A stretch of DNA of 64,000 nt from Allobosea sp. OK403 (GTDB lineage: Bacteria; Pseudomonadota; Alphaproteobacteria; Rhizobiales; Beijerinckiaceae): contig NZ_FOQV01000001.1 of NCBI RefSeq assembly GCF_900113835.1, positions 1,240,001 through 1,304,000 of the forward strand, in the 5' to 3' direction. Both the position numbers and the translations under genes were made by a program. Under the pieces are notes generated by a model that saw nothing but the letters and a program-made list of their open reading frames with translations, did no database searches and had not been told where the DNA came from. This document shows positions 34,383 to 43,019 of this stretch, piece by piece. Numbering within the stretch: position 1 is the first letter of the stretch; every line of letters starts with the position of its first letter.

Positions 34383-35236
34383 ACACGGACGAATTCGAGG
34401 ATCGTCTGAAAGCGCTGCGGCCACGCCTTCATCGCTACTGCGCGCGTATGACAGGATCGGCAGTCAATGGCGAGGACGTATTGCAAGATACCCTGGTCAA
34501 GGCCCTTCACGCGCGAGCCCAGGGCACCGAGGTGGATAATCTTGAGGGCTGGCTGTTTCGCATCGCCCACAACACGAGCCTCGATTTCCTGCGCGACAGG
34601 TCGCGGAACACGGTCGTTCCGCTCACCGAAAACCTCGAAGCGGCACCCATGCCCGAGGCGGATATCGTCGCGATCAGCTTTCAGACGTTTCTGCGGCTGC
34701 CTGAACTTCAGCGCTGTGCGGTGATCCTCAAGGATGTTCTGGGTCATTCGATCGACGAGATCGCAAGGATCGTCGAGTGCTCTCCGACAGCCGCCAAATC
34801 AGCGCTTCAGCGCGGGCGCGCTGCGCTGCAGCGACTCGCGCAGGAGCCCGAAGACACCCGGCTGCCGCTGATGCCCGATTCGGATCGGCGGAAGATCACC
34901 GCTTATGTCGATCTGTTTCGAAGCGGCGATTTCGACGCAATCCGCGCCATGCTCGCTGATGACGTGAAGCTCGACCTGGTGAACCGGCTCCAACTGGAAG
35001 GGCGCGACAAGATCGGCCTCTATTTCACGCGTTATGCGGAAGAGACGAAATGGCGGTTCGCCCTCGGCGCGGTTGAAGGCCAGCCGGCCATGCTGGTCTT
35101 CGACAGCACCGGCCCGATGGAAAGACCTGCGCATTTTGTCCTGATCGACTGGTCGGAAAGCGGAATCATCAAGATTCGAGATTTCCTGTTCGCTCCCTAT
35201 GCGCTCGAAGCCATAGATTGGGTGCGGTTAGGCTAA
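34379..35236 (+). CDS. SigJ-like ECF sigma factor with C-terminal SnoaL-type domain
   Basis: A 285-residue sigma-70 family protein from the ATG at 34379. Region 2 is at about 8-75 (LRPRLHRYCARMTG; EDVLQDTLVKAL), and region 4 at about 115-165 (LPELQRCAVILKDVLGHSIDEIA). After residue 170 it carries a SnoaL-like cone domain (YVDLFRSGDFDAIRAMLADDVKL), which marks SigJ/ECF41-related factors. In these the extra domain tunes sigma activity in place of a separate anti-sigma factor. It overlaps the hydrolase remnant by 4 bp. Its regulon may include the ABM/EthD genes. Confidence 0.88.
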   Translation: MNTDEFEDRLKALRPRLHRYCARMTGSAVNGEDVLQDTLVKALHARAQGTEVDNLEGWLFRIAHNTSLDFLRDRSRNTVVPLTENLEAAPMPEADIVAISFQTFLRLPELQRCAVILKDVLGHSIDEIARIVECSPTAAKSALQRGRAALQRLAQEPEDTRLPLMPDSDRRKITAYVDLFRSGDFDAIRAMLADDVKLDLVNRLQLEGRDKIGLYFTRYAEETKWRFALGAVEGQPAMLVFDSTGPMERPAHFVLIDWSESGIIKIRDFLFAPYALEAIDWVRLG

Positions 35237-35290
35237 AAGGCTATAGTCGAGTTCTAGCCACCCCACGAGGCCACCAGCGTTTCATCTGCT

Positions 35291-35330
35291 ACGGCGATGT
35301 CCAATCGAATTGGATCGGACATCGCCGTAA
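35291..35330. terminator. 40-bp interrupted palindrome
   Basis: TACGGCGATGTCC (35291-35303) and GGACATCGCCGTA (35318-35330) are perfect 13-bp arms around 14 bases. It lies 55 bp after the sigma-factor stop and resembles the palindrome at 43470 in its AATTGGATC centre. Confidence 0.5.
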
Positions 35331-35367
35331 CTGCGCAGGCCGCAAAGCAGCCCTTCGCGCTGAGCAT

Positions 35368-35393
35368 GGAACGACGCCGGCGCGCCTTGCGTT
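35368..35393 (+). promoter_or_regulatory. EcfG-type promoter
   Basis: GGAAC (35368-35372), 17 bp, CGTT (35390-35393). This matches the general-stress sigma EcfG consensus of alphaproteobacteria, 37 bp before the start of the small secreted protein gene. Confidence 0.6.
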
Positions 35394-35429
35394 TCCTGCG
35401 CGGGGCGTGGTTTTGCGGAGGTTCATGCC

Positions 35430-35732
35430 ATGGTGATCGCCGGTCTCGTCGCAATATCGCTGTCTTCTGGCATGGTGCTGCCGGTCGCCGACAGCCCGCC
35501 TCGCTTCAACATCGAACAGGCCTGCCGCCATGCCGGCGAGCCCGTCACCGGCGTCGGTCGCCCCAATCAGGCCTGTCGCGATGATGAGAGCAAGGCGGCG
35601 GCGGATCTGCAGCAGCAATGGGCGAAATACCCGCCCGTACAGCGCGCCACCTGCGTCGAGGGCGCGGGGCTCGGCGGCCCGCCGAGCTATGTCCAGGTGC
35701 TGACCTGCCTGGAAATGGCCACGCATAAGTGA
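35430..35732 (+). CDS. Small secreted hypothetical protein
   Basis: A 100-residue protein. The hydrophobic start (VIAGLVAISLSSGMVLP) looks like a signal peptide, followed by a short mature part with four cysteines (QACRHAG, QACRDDES, ATCVEG, LTCLEM) that could form two disulfides. The EcfG-type promoter just upstream makes it a general-stress candidate. I do not recognise a family with a known role. It could be periplasmic; the start could also be one of several near 35430. Confidence 0.75.
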   Translation: MVIAGLVAISLSSGMVLPVADSPPRFNIEQACRHAGEPVTGVGRPNQACRDDESKAAADLQQQWAKYPPVQRATCVEGAGLGGPPSYVQVLTCLEMATHK

Positions 35733-35775
35733 GCATGGCTGCCCGTCACGGGGGTGCCCCGTCACGACAGCATCA

Positions 35776-35810
35776 GCTTGTTCCGAAAACCGGTTCGCAC
35801 TTTTCGGGCC
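35776..35810. repeat. Family B intergenic repeat
   Basis: CTTGTTCCGAAAACCGGTTC, then GCACTTTTCGGGCC; the arms CCGAAAA and TTTTCGG pair. It sits between convergent genes. Confidence 0.6.
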
Positions 35811-35816
35811 GGTGCT

Positions 35817-36503
35817 TTAGCGCAGGATCGCCGCCCTCAGCAGCAGATAGAGCACGCCCGCATTGAGCAGATGCCAGAGCCAGTGCGTGCCCATGCTCCA
35901 GCCGCCGCAAAGCGCTCCATCCAGCGTGCGAAAAGCCAGCGACACCGCGAAGACCAGCCCCGCCGAACCGACCTGCCGCGCCGTATCCTGACAGCCCGGC
36001 CGGCGCAGCAAGGTCCCAGTGACGCCGGCGAGCGCCAGCAGGAAGGCGGCATAGCCGGCCGAGCCGCGCGCCGGCTGCGGCAGCAAGGAGCCGACCCCGC
36101 CGGAGAGCAGCAGCGCGAAGGCGAAGAAGGCGAGCGTGCCCAGCACTGTCGTCCGCCAGGACAAGCCGAAGAAGCGCGTCAGCGCCAGGCCGAAATAGCA
36201 GAAGGCGAAGAGCTGGATCGGCACGACATCCGCAGCCAGCGTCCAGCCCTGCGGCATGGTGTGGTAGAGGAAGGAGCCGATGCCGATCGCGAAGACCAGC
36301 AGGGTGAGCGCCAGGGATGGTCGGTCCGAACCGCCGCCGCGCCGCCAGAGCTGAAAAGCCGCGACAGCCGCCAGCAGGAAGGCTCCGTTCGTCAGCGCAT
36401 TCCAGGGCTCGGCCCAGAACGCGCCGCTCAGCCGCTCGCAATAGCCGTAGCTCAGCACCGTTCGATCCTCCCGAACGCCCCTCTTGCCAGTGCTCCACGA
36501 CAT
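35817..36503 (-). CDS. Ceramidase-like integral membrane protein
   Basis: A 228-residue membrane protein with about six to seven helices, matching the alkaline ceramidase superfamily (PF05875). The conserved polar positions are in YCERLSGAFWAEPWNALTNG, GIGSFLYHTMPQGWTLAADVVPI and MGTHWLWHLLNA, which supply His/Asp metal ligands of the CREST hydrolases. It probably hydrolyses an amide in a membrane lipid, but bacterial members are uncharacterised. A slightly later start than 36503 is possible because family members begin near YGYCERL. Monocistronic, converging with the secreted protein. Confidence 0.85.
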   Translation of the reverse strand: MSWSTGKRGVREDRTVLSYGYCERLSGAFWAEPWNALTNGAFLLAAVAAFQLWRRGGGSDRPSLALTLLVFAIGIGSFLYHTMPQGWTLAADVVPIQLFAFCYFGLALTRFFGLSWRTTVLGTLAFFAFALLLSGGVGSLLPQPARGSAGYAAFLLALAGVTGTLLRRPGCQDTARQVGSAGLVFAVSLAFRTLDGALCGGWSMGTHWLWHLLNAGVLYLLLRAAILR

Positions 36504-36662
36504 TGGTGTTGCGCGCCCCGCGGTGGGTTGGCCGCAAGCCTTCGCCGCGGCCGCCCTGCACGGGTCCGATCGCGCCGGATTTGGCGAGTATCATGAGGAA
36601 ACCTTAAACCGAAGCCGACAAATCCACTGCATGCCCAAACGGAGTTTTAGATAGTCGGCGGC

Positions 36663-37961
36663 ATGGTCGCGCCCATGCACGCCCCGGGACAGGTCATCGA
36701 CGCCGCCGCAACAGCTGCGCCGACTGCGGCGCAGGCTGGCCTCTATGCCGAGCAGCGGAGGAAGGGCTTCGGGTGGCTGCGCTTCTCGCCATCCTTGGAG
36801 CGCGAATATCGCCGGCATATGCGCCAGGATCAGCGCATCAGCGCGCTGATCTGCTCGGCAACCGCGCTTGCCATCTGGCTCGCCTTCATGGCGCTCGATC
36901 TCTGGCGGCTGGATCTGACGCGCGAGCTCGCGGAGCGGCATTACGATGTCTGGATGACGGTGACCCTGCGTCTGGTCGTGCTCGCGCTCCTGCTGCTGCT
37001 GGTGCAGCGCCTGGCAAGCCGGGGCGTTACAGCGGACAAAGGTCCTCCGCGCGGCTATCACTGGCTGTCGTTCCTGGCCCTGGCCCTGATCGGCACCTCC
37101 AGCGCCTTCAGCGCCAATGTCATGAAGCTGCGCGACCTCGCCCATGCCGATATGGCGCAGTTCGTCATCATCATCGCGGTCTTCTTGCCTGTCGGAATGA
37201 CCTTCCGCCAAAGCCTCGGCGCTGCGACGCTGATCGCCGTCGCGACCGCCCTGCTCGGCGGCGTGATGCTCGATCCCAGCCATATGCGCGAGCATATCCG
37301 GCTCTCGACCCTGGTGTTCTTCGCCGTCTTCGTCGGCGCCGTCGGGGCCTATCTGCGCGAATACGCTCAGCGCGACCAGTTCCTGCTACGCCGCCTGCTG
37401 CATCACTACGCCATGTTCGACGCGCTGACCGGCGTCGGCAATCGCCGCTTCTTCGAGCAGCACGCCGCGACCGCCCTGCTGCAGGCGCAGCGCGAGGGCG
37501 CCGGCGTGGTGCTCGCCATCCTCGATGTCGATCACTTCAAGAAGTTCAACGACCGCTACGGCCATCAGACCGGAGATCTTGCGCTCAGCCTGGTCGCACG
37601 CAGCCTCAAGACTGGCCTGCGCCGGCCGATGGACCTCGCCGCCCGGCTCGGCGGAGAGGAGTTCGGCCTGCTGCTCTACGGAACCGGGCCGGAACAGGCG
37701 CAGGTCCTGCTCGACAGCATCGTCGCCGCCATCGTCGCGCTTGCCATTCCCCATGACGCCTCGGCGACGGCGCCGCATCTCACCGTCAGCATCGGCGCGG
37801 CCTGCTTCGACGGGCACGAGACGCTGGAGAGTCTCTACCGGCGGGCCGACGCGGTTTTGTACGAGAGCAAGACCGGCGGCCGGAACCGGGCCGGGCTGGA
37901 TTGGCCGAGATCAGTGGTTGCCCTGGCCAGCCGCAGGCCGCAAACTCAGCGGCGCAGATGA
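36663..37961 (+). CDS. Membrane-bound GGDEF diguanylate cyclase
   Basis: A 432-residue protein. The N-terminal half has about five to six hydrophobic helices, for example ICSATALAIWLAFMALDL. The C-terminal GGDEF domain (about 255-415) keeps the active site GGEEF at residues 330-334 and the metal Asp in LDVDHFKKFND. It should make c-di-GMP. An inhibitory RxxD site is not evident at the usual position (TGLRRPMDLAARLGGEEF has RPMD five residues before the motif, which could serve). It is followed after 16 bp by a small secreted protein gene. Confidence 0.93.
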   Translation: MVAPMHAPGQVIDAAATAAPTAAQAGLYAEQRRKGFGWLRFSPSLEREYRRHMRQDQRISALICSATALAIWLAFMALDLWRLDLTRELAERHYDVWMTVTLRLVVLALLLLLVQRLASRGVTADKGPPRGYHWLSFLALALIGTSSAFSANVMKLRDLAHADMAQFVIIIAVFLPVGMTFRQSLGAATLIAVATALLGGVMLDPSHMREHIRLSTLVFFAVFVGAVGAYLREYAQRDQFLLRRLLHHYAMFDALTGVGNRRFFEQHAATALLQAQREGAGVVLAILDVDHFKKFNDRYGHQTGDLALSLVARSLKTGLRRPMDLAARLGGEEFGLLLYGTGPEQAQVLLDSIVAAIVALAIPHDASATAPHLTVSIGAACFDGHETLESLYRRADAVLYESKTGGRNRAGLDWPRSVVALASRRPQTQRRR

Positions 37962-37977
37962 AACGAGGGAGCGGGCG

Positions 37978-38256
37978 ATGCCGCGCCAGATGCTGACGAT
38001 GCTGGGCCTGCTGGGCTTCAGCCTGATGGCCGCCTCCACTCCCGCCCGCGCCGAGACCTGCGACGACCTCTGGTATGCCCGCAACGAGATCTACAAGGCG
38101 CAGGGCTATTGCTTCCGCACCGCGCGCGGCATCAGCGCCTTCGGCAATGCCGGCTGCCAATACGACGCAGTCGAGGACGTGCCGCTCTCCAGCAGCCAGC
38201 GCCGCACCATCGCCGATATCGCCCGCGAGGAGCGCGCCCGGCGCTGCCCACGCTGA
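37978..38256 (+). CDS. Small secreted YARHG-like protein
   Basis: A 92-residue protein from the ATG at 37978 (GAGGGAGCGGGCG upstream). The signal peptide LGLLGFSLMAASTPARA is followed by ETCDDLWYARNEIYKAQGYCF, which resembles the YARHG extracellular motif, and a second cysteine pair (AGCQYD, RRCPR). Such proteins are common in Hyphomicrobiales and unassigned. It follows the diguanylate cyclase closely and may share its transcript. Confidence 0.8.
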   Translation: MPRQMLTMLGLLGFSLMAASTPARAETCDDLWYARNEIYKAQGYCFRTARGISAFGNAGCQYDAVEDVPLSSSQRRTIADIAREERARRCPR

Positions 38257-38371
38257 GCGATCGATGAACAACCTTTGCTGTGGAAGGCGCGCTGCGGTGC
38301 AGCGAGCCTGGCGCTGCGCCGTGCTAAAGGCACCGGTCCGACAGGCATAATCAAGGCGGCGCAACCACGGC

Positions 38372-39883
38372 ATGACGACGGCCATCGACATGGGGACCGC
38401 CCGGAGCGGCGAGCCCGCCTTGCTCGATCTCGCCGAATTGCTGGCGACGCGTCTGCTTGTCCAGGGCAATTCCGGTTCGGGCAAATCGCATCTGCTGCGC
38501 CGCCTGCTCGAGCAGAGCGCACCGCTCGTCCAGCAGGCGGTAATCGATCCCGAGGGCGATTTCGTCTCGCTCGCCGACCAGTTCGGCCATGTCGTGGTCG
38601 ATGCACAATGCGGCGAGGCCGAGCTCCAGCGCGTCGCGCTCAGGGTCCGGCAGCATCGCGTCTCGGTGGTGTTGAACCTGGAGAACCTCGAGGCCGACGA
38701 GCAGCTGCGCGCGGTCGCGGCCTTCCTCGGCGGCCTGTTCGATGTCGACCGCAGCCTCTGGTTTCCGATGTTGATCGTCGTCGACGAGGCGCAGCTCTTC
38801 GCGCCGGTGATGGCGGGCGAAGCCTCCGACGAGGCGCGCCGGCTCTCGCTCGGCGCCATGACCAACCTGATGTGCCGGGGCCGCAAGCGCGGGCTGGCCG
38901 GCGTCATCGCCACCCAGCGCCTCGCAAAACTCGCCAAGAACGTTGCGGCGGAAGCCTCGAACTTCCTGATGGGCCGCACCTTCCTCGACATCGACATGGC
39001 CCGCGCCGCCGACCTCCTCGGCATGGACCGCAAGCAGGCCGAAATGTTCCGCGATCTCGAACGCGGCCAGTTCGTCGCGCTCGGCCCCGCACTGTCGAAG
39101 CGCCCGCTGCCATTGCGGATCGGTCCGGCGACCTCGCAGGATCGCGGCGGCGCGCCCGGCCTGATGCCCTTGCCGGAACAGGGCCCCGAGGAGGCGGGCA
39201 AGTTGATCTTCACCGCCGGTGCCGACGAGCTTCCGATCACCAACTGGCCGCCGCGCTCGGCGCCACGGCCGCGCCCGCCCGCCAACGACGTGCTGCGCCA
39301 GATCGAGACCTATCGGCCCTCGCCCGCCCCCGAGCCCGAGCCGGACATTCCGATGGAGCCGGAAGAGCGCGAGGCGATCATGGCCGAGATCCTGCGTGAA
39401 TTGATGGTCGATCCCGAGACGCGCACGCGCCAAATCGCCGTGCTCTACCAGGATTTCACTGTGCGCTGCCGCATGCGCCGGCTCGGCCGCCAGAGCCTGA
39501 GCCTCGACGAGTTCCGCCGCAGGCTCGCCGTGGCGCGCGCCGGCGCGAGCGAAGAGGTCACGGCCTCCGAGCCCTGGCAGGCCGCGATCGAGGCCTCAGC
39601 CGCGCTGCCCGACGATCTCCAGAGCCTGTTCCTGTTCATCGCGCGGGCCGGCATCGAACGCACGCCCTGCCCCACCGATGCGGAGCTCGCCGCCGTCTAT
39701 GGCAGCCATTCGCCGAGCCGGGCGCGCCGCCTGATCGGCTATATCGAAGAGCGCGGGCTCCTCGTTTGCCATGTCGATTTTCGCGGCCAGCGTACACTGG
39801 CCCTGCCGACGCTCGGGCTGGAAACCGCACCGGGCCTCGCCCAACCACGCACCGCGGGCCTGCCGCGCGGAGCGCGGAGCTAG
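38372..39883 (+). CDS. HerA-like ATPase (DUF87) with unusual C-terminus
   Basis: A 503-residue P-loop ATPase. Walker A GNSGSGKS is at residues 32-39, Walker B LIVVDEAQLF at about 134-143, and NLMCRGRKRGLAGVIATQRLA with NVAAEASNFLMGR form the sensor/arginine region of HerA-FtsK motors. After about residue 270 a long proline-rich linker leads to a helical tail (ELAAVYGSHSPSRARRLIGYIEERG resembles a winged helix). It is monocistronic or paired with the HAD gene 6 bp downstream. HerA proteins translocate DNA; no NurA partner is visible, so its job is unknown. Confidence 0.88.
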   Translation: MTTAIDMGTARSGEPALLDLAELLATRLLVQGNSGSGKSHLLRRLLEQSAPLVQQAVIDPEGDFVSLADQFGHVVVDAQCGEAELQRVALRVRQHRVSVVLNLENLEADEQLRAVAAFLGGLFDVDRSLWFPMLIVVDEAQLFAPVMAGEASDEARRLSLGAMTNLMCRGRKRGLAGVIATQRLAKLAKNVAAEASNFLMGRTFLDIDMARAADLLGMDRKQAEMFRDLERGQFVALGPALSKRPLPLRIGPATSQDRGGAPGLMPLPEQGPEEAGKLIFTAGADELPITNWPPRSAPRPRPPANDVLRQIETYRPSPAPEPEPDIPMEPEEREAIMAEILRELMVDPETRTRQIAVLYQDFTVRCRMRRLGRQSLSLDEFRRRLAVARAGASEEVTASEPWQAAIEASAALPDDLQSLFLFIARAGIERTPCPTDAELAAVYGSHSPSRARRLIGYIEERGLLVCHVDFRGQRTLALPTLGLETAPGLAQPRTAGLPRGARS

Positions 39884-39889
39884 AGGCCG

Positions 39890-40513
39890 ATGCGCCGAGC
39901 CTTGCTCGTCGATGTCGACGGCGTCCTCGTCCGAGGCAGGCCGAGCGATGGCCGCCCTTGGACGAGTGAGCTAAGGCGGGATCTGGGCCTCGACCCGGAT
40001 TTGCTGCATCGGCACTTCTTCGCAAAGCACTGGCCAGACATCGTCATCGGCCGCGCCGGTCTGGAAGAAAAGCTCGCTCCCGTGCTGGCCGAGATCGCGC
40101 CGCATCTGACATATCAGAACTTCACGGCTTACTGGTTCGCCAACGACGCCCGGCTTGACGTCGAACTGCTCGCGGCGCTCGACCTGCTACGCTCATCGGG
40201 CCTCACCATCGCTCTCGCGACGAACCAGGAGCATATGCGCGCCCGGCATCTGCTCGGCTCGCTCGGGCTGTCCCGGCACGTCGACGATCTCTTCTATTCC
40301 GCGGCGATCGGGGTCCGGAAACCCGAGCCTGCCTTCTTCCTGGCCATACAGGACAGGCTCGGTCTCAAGGGGCAGGCCCTGCTGCTGCTCGACGACAGTC
40401 TCGAGAATGTCGAGGCGGCGCGCCGTCTCGGCTGGCAGGCGATCCACTGGGCGCATGACAGCCGGCTGGACCGGGAGATGGCTCGGCTGATCGGAGCCGA
40501 CCGCCTGCGCTAG
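39890..40513 (+). CDS. HAD family (subfamily IA) hydrolase
   Basis: A 207-residue phosphatase-fold protein. Motif I is LLVDVDGVLV (Asp8, Asp10), motif II IALATNQE, motif III Lys in IGVRKPEPAFF, and motif IV LLLLDDSLENVEAA. All four catalytic motifs are present. It starts 6 bp after the HerA-like ATPase gene and probably shares its mRNA. It may dephosphorylate a small metabolite; the cap domain (ASDRLR) gives no clue to the substrate. Confidence 0.9.
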   Translation: MRRALLVDVDGVLVRGRPSDGRPWTSELRRDLGLDPDLLHRHFFAKHWPDIVIGRAGLEEKLAPVLAEIAPHLTYQNFTAYWFANDARLDVELLAALDLLRSSGLTIALATNQEHMRARHLLGSLGLSRHVDDLFYSAAIGVRKPEPAFFLAIQDRLGLKGQALLLLDDSLENVEAARRLGWQAIHWAHDSRLDREMARLIGADRLR

Positions 40514-40517
40514 GCTT

Positions 40518-41081
40518 TCAGTGCTCCTTGCCGGCGGGCATCGTCATCCTGTCGACCCAGGCGATGCCGATCGCCGACAGGATGAAGACGGTGTGGATCG
40601 CGGTCTGCAGGATGACGCCGGTCGCGGTGTAGTTCGTCGCGGTCGCGCTGCCGATATTGCCGGCTTCTATGAAGGTCCGCAGCAGGTGGATCGACGAGAT
40701 GCCGATGATCGCCATCGCGAGCTTGATCTTGAGCACGCTGGCATTGACGTGGCTCAGCCATTCCGGCTGGTCGGGATGATCCTGCAGGCCCAGGCGCGAG
40801 ACGAAGGTCTCGTAGCCGCCGACGATGACCATGATCAGCAGGTTCGAGATCATCACCACGTCGATCAGGCCCAGCACCACCAGCATGATCTGCTGTTCGC
40901 CGAACTCGGTCGCATGGGTGACGAGGTGCCAGAGCTCCTTCAGGAACAGGAAGACGTAGACGCACTGCGCCACGATCAAACCGAGATAGAGCGGCAGTTG
41001 CAGCCAGCGCGAGCTGAAGATGATCGTCGGCAAGAGCTTCACAGCCACGGGGATGCGTGGGGGTTCGCCAGAATGCGACAT
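40518..41081 (-). CDS. UPF0114 (YqhA-like, TIGR00645) membrane protein
   Basis: A 187-residue inner-membrane protein with three to four helices. The family block LIDVVMISNLLIMVIVGGYETFVS and the ending VILQTAIHTVFILSAIGIAWVDR match YqhA. The only methionine giving a family-like N-terminus is at 41081; the long open frame above it is not coding. The ribosome site is weak (GGAAACTCC). It ends 4 bp from the convergent HAD gene. The function of the family is unknown. Confidence 0.88.
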   Translation of the reverse strand: MSHSGEPPRIPVAVKLLPTIIFSSRWLQLPLYLGLIVAQCVYVFLFLKELWHLVTHATEFGEQQIMLVVLGLIDVVMISNLLIMVIVGGYETFVSRLGLQDHPDQPEWLSHVNASVLKIKLAMAIIGISSIHLLRTFIEAGNIGSATATNYTATGVILQTAIHTVFILSAIGIAWVDRMTMPAGKEH

Positions 41082-41288
41082 GAAGGAGTTTCCAGGCTTT
41101 CTCGAACGGATGTTGCAATGCAAAAGAGTGCTGTCGCTAGATGGTGCAAGAGCATCGACCGTGCAAGCGGCCTTCGCTGGGCGACGGCAAAAGTTCCCGC
41201 GAGCAGTCAAAACGATGAAATTTCGGACTTTCCTACGATCGGCGCTTCCATGACGACACGGCAATGACTAAGTTTAGCGACAATCGGG

Positions 41289-41314
41289 GGAACATATGAC
41301 GTTCCTCTCGCGTT
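41289..41314 (+). promoter_or_regulatory. EcfG-type promoter of the BA14K gene
   Basis: GGAAC (41289-41293), 17 bp, CGTT (41311-41314), 22 bp before the start codon at 41336. This matches the EcfG consensus exactly. Confidence 0.7.
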
Positions 41315-41335
41315 GGAGAGGAAAGGAGTTTTGTC

Positions 41336-41794
41336 ATGATCAAGACCTTGACCATCGCGGCCGCGCTCGTCGGAGGCGCCCTCATCGCCGCTCCGGCTTC
41401 GGCCGCCCCGCTCAGCGCGACGACTAGCTCGGCCCTGACGCTCGCCGATAGCGGCAAGGGCCTCGTCGAGACCGTGCAGTATCGCCGCTATGGCGGTTAT
41501 CGTGGCGGACGCTATGGCTACCGCGGTGGTTATTACCGTGGTGGACGCGGCGCGGCCGTCGGTGCCGGCATTGCGGCGGGCGCCATCGGCGCGCTGGCTG
41601 CGGGCGCCCTGCTCGCGCCCGGTCCGGTCTATGCCGAGCCGGCTCCGATTTATGGCGGCCCGGTTTACGGCGCCCCAGTTTACGCCGGCCCGGGCCCCGA
41701 CGCGGTCGCCTATTGCTCGCGTCGCTTCCGCAGCTACGACCCCGAGACCGGCACCTATATCGGCACGGGCGGCGTCGTCCGCTCCTGCCCCTGA
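41336..41794 (+). CDS. BA14K-like secreted glycine-rich protein
   Basis: A 152-residue protein. It has a signal peptide (AAALVGGALIAAPASA), then a Gly/Tyr/Arg-rich segment with GGYRGGRYGYRGGYYRGG, a hydrophobic GAGIAAGAIGALAAGALL region, and a C-terminal BA14K motif AYCSRRFRSYDPETGTYIG. BA14K is an immunoreactive Brucella protein; the family is linked to the alphaproteobacterial envelope. AGGAAAGGAG precedes the ATG, and an EcfG-type promoter lies upstream, so stress induction is likely. Confidence 0.88.
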   Translation: MIKTLTIAAALVGGALIAAPASAAPLSATTSSALTLADSGKGLVETVQYRRYGGYRGGRYGYRGGYYRGGRGAAVGAGIAAGAIGALAAGALLAPGPVYAEPAPIYGGPVYGAPVYAGPGPDAVAYCSRRFRSYDPETGTYIGTGGVVRSCP

Positions 41795-41971
41795 TAGCGC
41801 TTGCCCCTGACATCGCCTGACGGGCGAATACGACAGCCTTCGCGCAGCGATGCGCGGAGGTTTTTCATGTCTGGAACCAGTCAGGCCATATGTGGCATCA
41901 AGCTGAACGGGCTTGCCAGCGCGGCACGCCTACCGCTTATCCTCACGCTCTTCTGAGTCGGAGTTCGGTTC

Positions 41972-42751
41972 GTGCGCATCGCCACCTGGAACGTCAATTC
42001 GGTCCGCCAGCGGCTGGGCCATCTGCTCGACTTCCTGAAGGAGGCGCAGCCTGACGCGCTCTGCCTGCAGGAGATCAAATGCGTCGACGCCGATTTCCCA
42101 CGCGCTGAGATCGAGGAGGCCGGCTGGCAGGTCGAAACCCATGGCCAGAAGACCTTCAACGGCGTCGCCATCCTCAGCCGCAGCAAGCTCGAGGATGTCC
42201 GGCGCGGCCTGCCTGGCGATGAGGCGGACGAGCAGGCGCGCTATCTCGAAGGCGTCCTGCCCATGGGCAGTGGCGTGGTGCGCCTGGCCACCATCTATCT
42301 GCCCAACGGCAATCCGCCCAATACCGAGAAATACCCCTACAAGCTCGACTGGATGAGGCGCCTCACCAACCATGCCCGGATGCTGCTGGAGCAGGAGGAG
42401 GCCTTGGTCTTCGCCGGCGACTACAACGTCATCCCCGAGCCGCGCGACGCCCGCGAGCCCGCGGCCTGGGTCAATGACGCGCTCTTCCTGCCACCGACCC
42501 GAGCCGCCTTTCGCGGCCTGCTCAATCTGGGACTGACCGAGGCGCTGCGCGCGACCACGGATGCGCCGGGGCTCTACACCTTCTGGGATTATCAGGCCGG
42601 CGCCTGGCAGCGGAACAACGGCATCCGCATCGACCATCTCCTGCTCTCGCCACAGGCGGCGGACCGGCTCGCGAGCGTGTCGATCGCCAAGCATGTCCGC
42701 GGCTGGGAAAAGCCGTCCGACCATGTGCCGGTGATGCTGGAATTGAACTGA
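41972..42751 (+). CDS. xth: Exodeoxyribonuclease III
   Basis: A 259-residue enzyme that removes AP sites and 3' ends in base-excision repair. GTG start at 41972 with GGAG nearby. Catalytic residues are present: Asn in WNVNS, Glu in CLQEIKC, Asp and Asn in FAGDYNVI, and Asp/His in IRIDHLLLS; SDHVPVM closes the fold. Complete length for ExoIII. It is monocistronic, followed by a long repeat. Confidence 0.96.
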   Translation: MRIATWNVNSVRQRLGHLLDFLKEAQPDALCLQEIKCVDADFPRAEIEEAGWQVETHGQKTFNGVAILSRSKLEDVRRGLPGDEADEQARYLEGVLPMGSGVVRLATIYLPNGNPPNTEKYPYKLDWMRRLTNHARMLLEQEEALVFAGDYNVIPEPRDAREPAAWVNDALFLPPTRAAFRGLLNLGLTEALRATTDAPGLYTFWDYQAGAWQRNNGIRIDHLLLSPQAADRLASVSIAKHVRGWEKPSDHVPVMLELN

Positions 42752-42786
42752 GCGACGAGGCTCGACGCCTCTTCCCTTCTCCCCTC

Positions 42787-42966
42787 CCATCTCGGGCTTG
42801 CCCGAGATGGGCAACCCAAAATGTCAAAGTCGGCAACAGCCGACTTTGATGCGGGAGAAGGTGGCAGCGCGAAGCGCTGACGGATGAGGGAAGCGCCTCA
42901 ACCGCTCTAAATGCGACTTGCGCAATCCTTCCCTCATCCGCCTCACTGCGTTCGGCACCTTCTCCC
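42787..42966. repeat. Nested inverted repeats (GGAGAAGGTG family)
   Basis: GGGAGAAGGTGGCAGCG (from 42853) and CACCTTCTCCC (to 42966) are the outer arms, with CGGATGAGGGA and TCCCTCATCCG inside. CCATCTCGGG/CCCGAGATGG and CAAAGTCGG/CCGACTTTG stems lie before it. This fills the gap between xth and the next gene. Confidence 0.75.
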
Positions 42967-43019
42967 CCAAGGGGAGAAGGGTTCCCCGCGCCTGGTTCTG
43001 ACTGGGGCGGACTTGAAGA

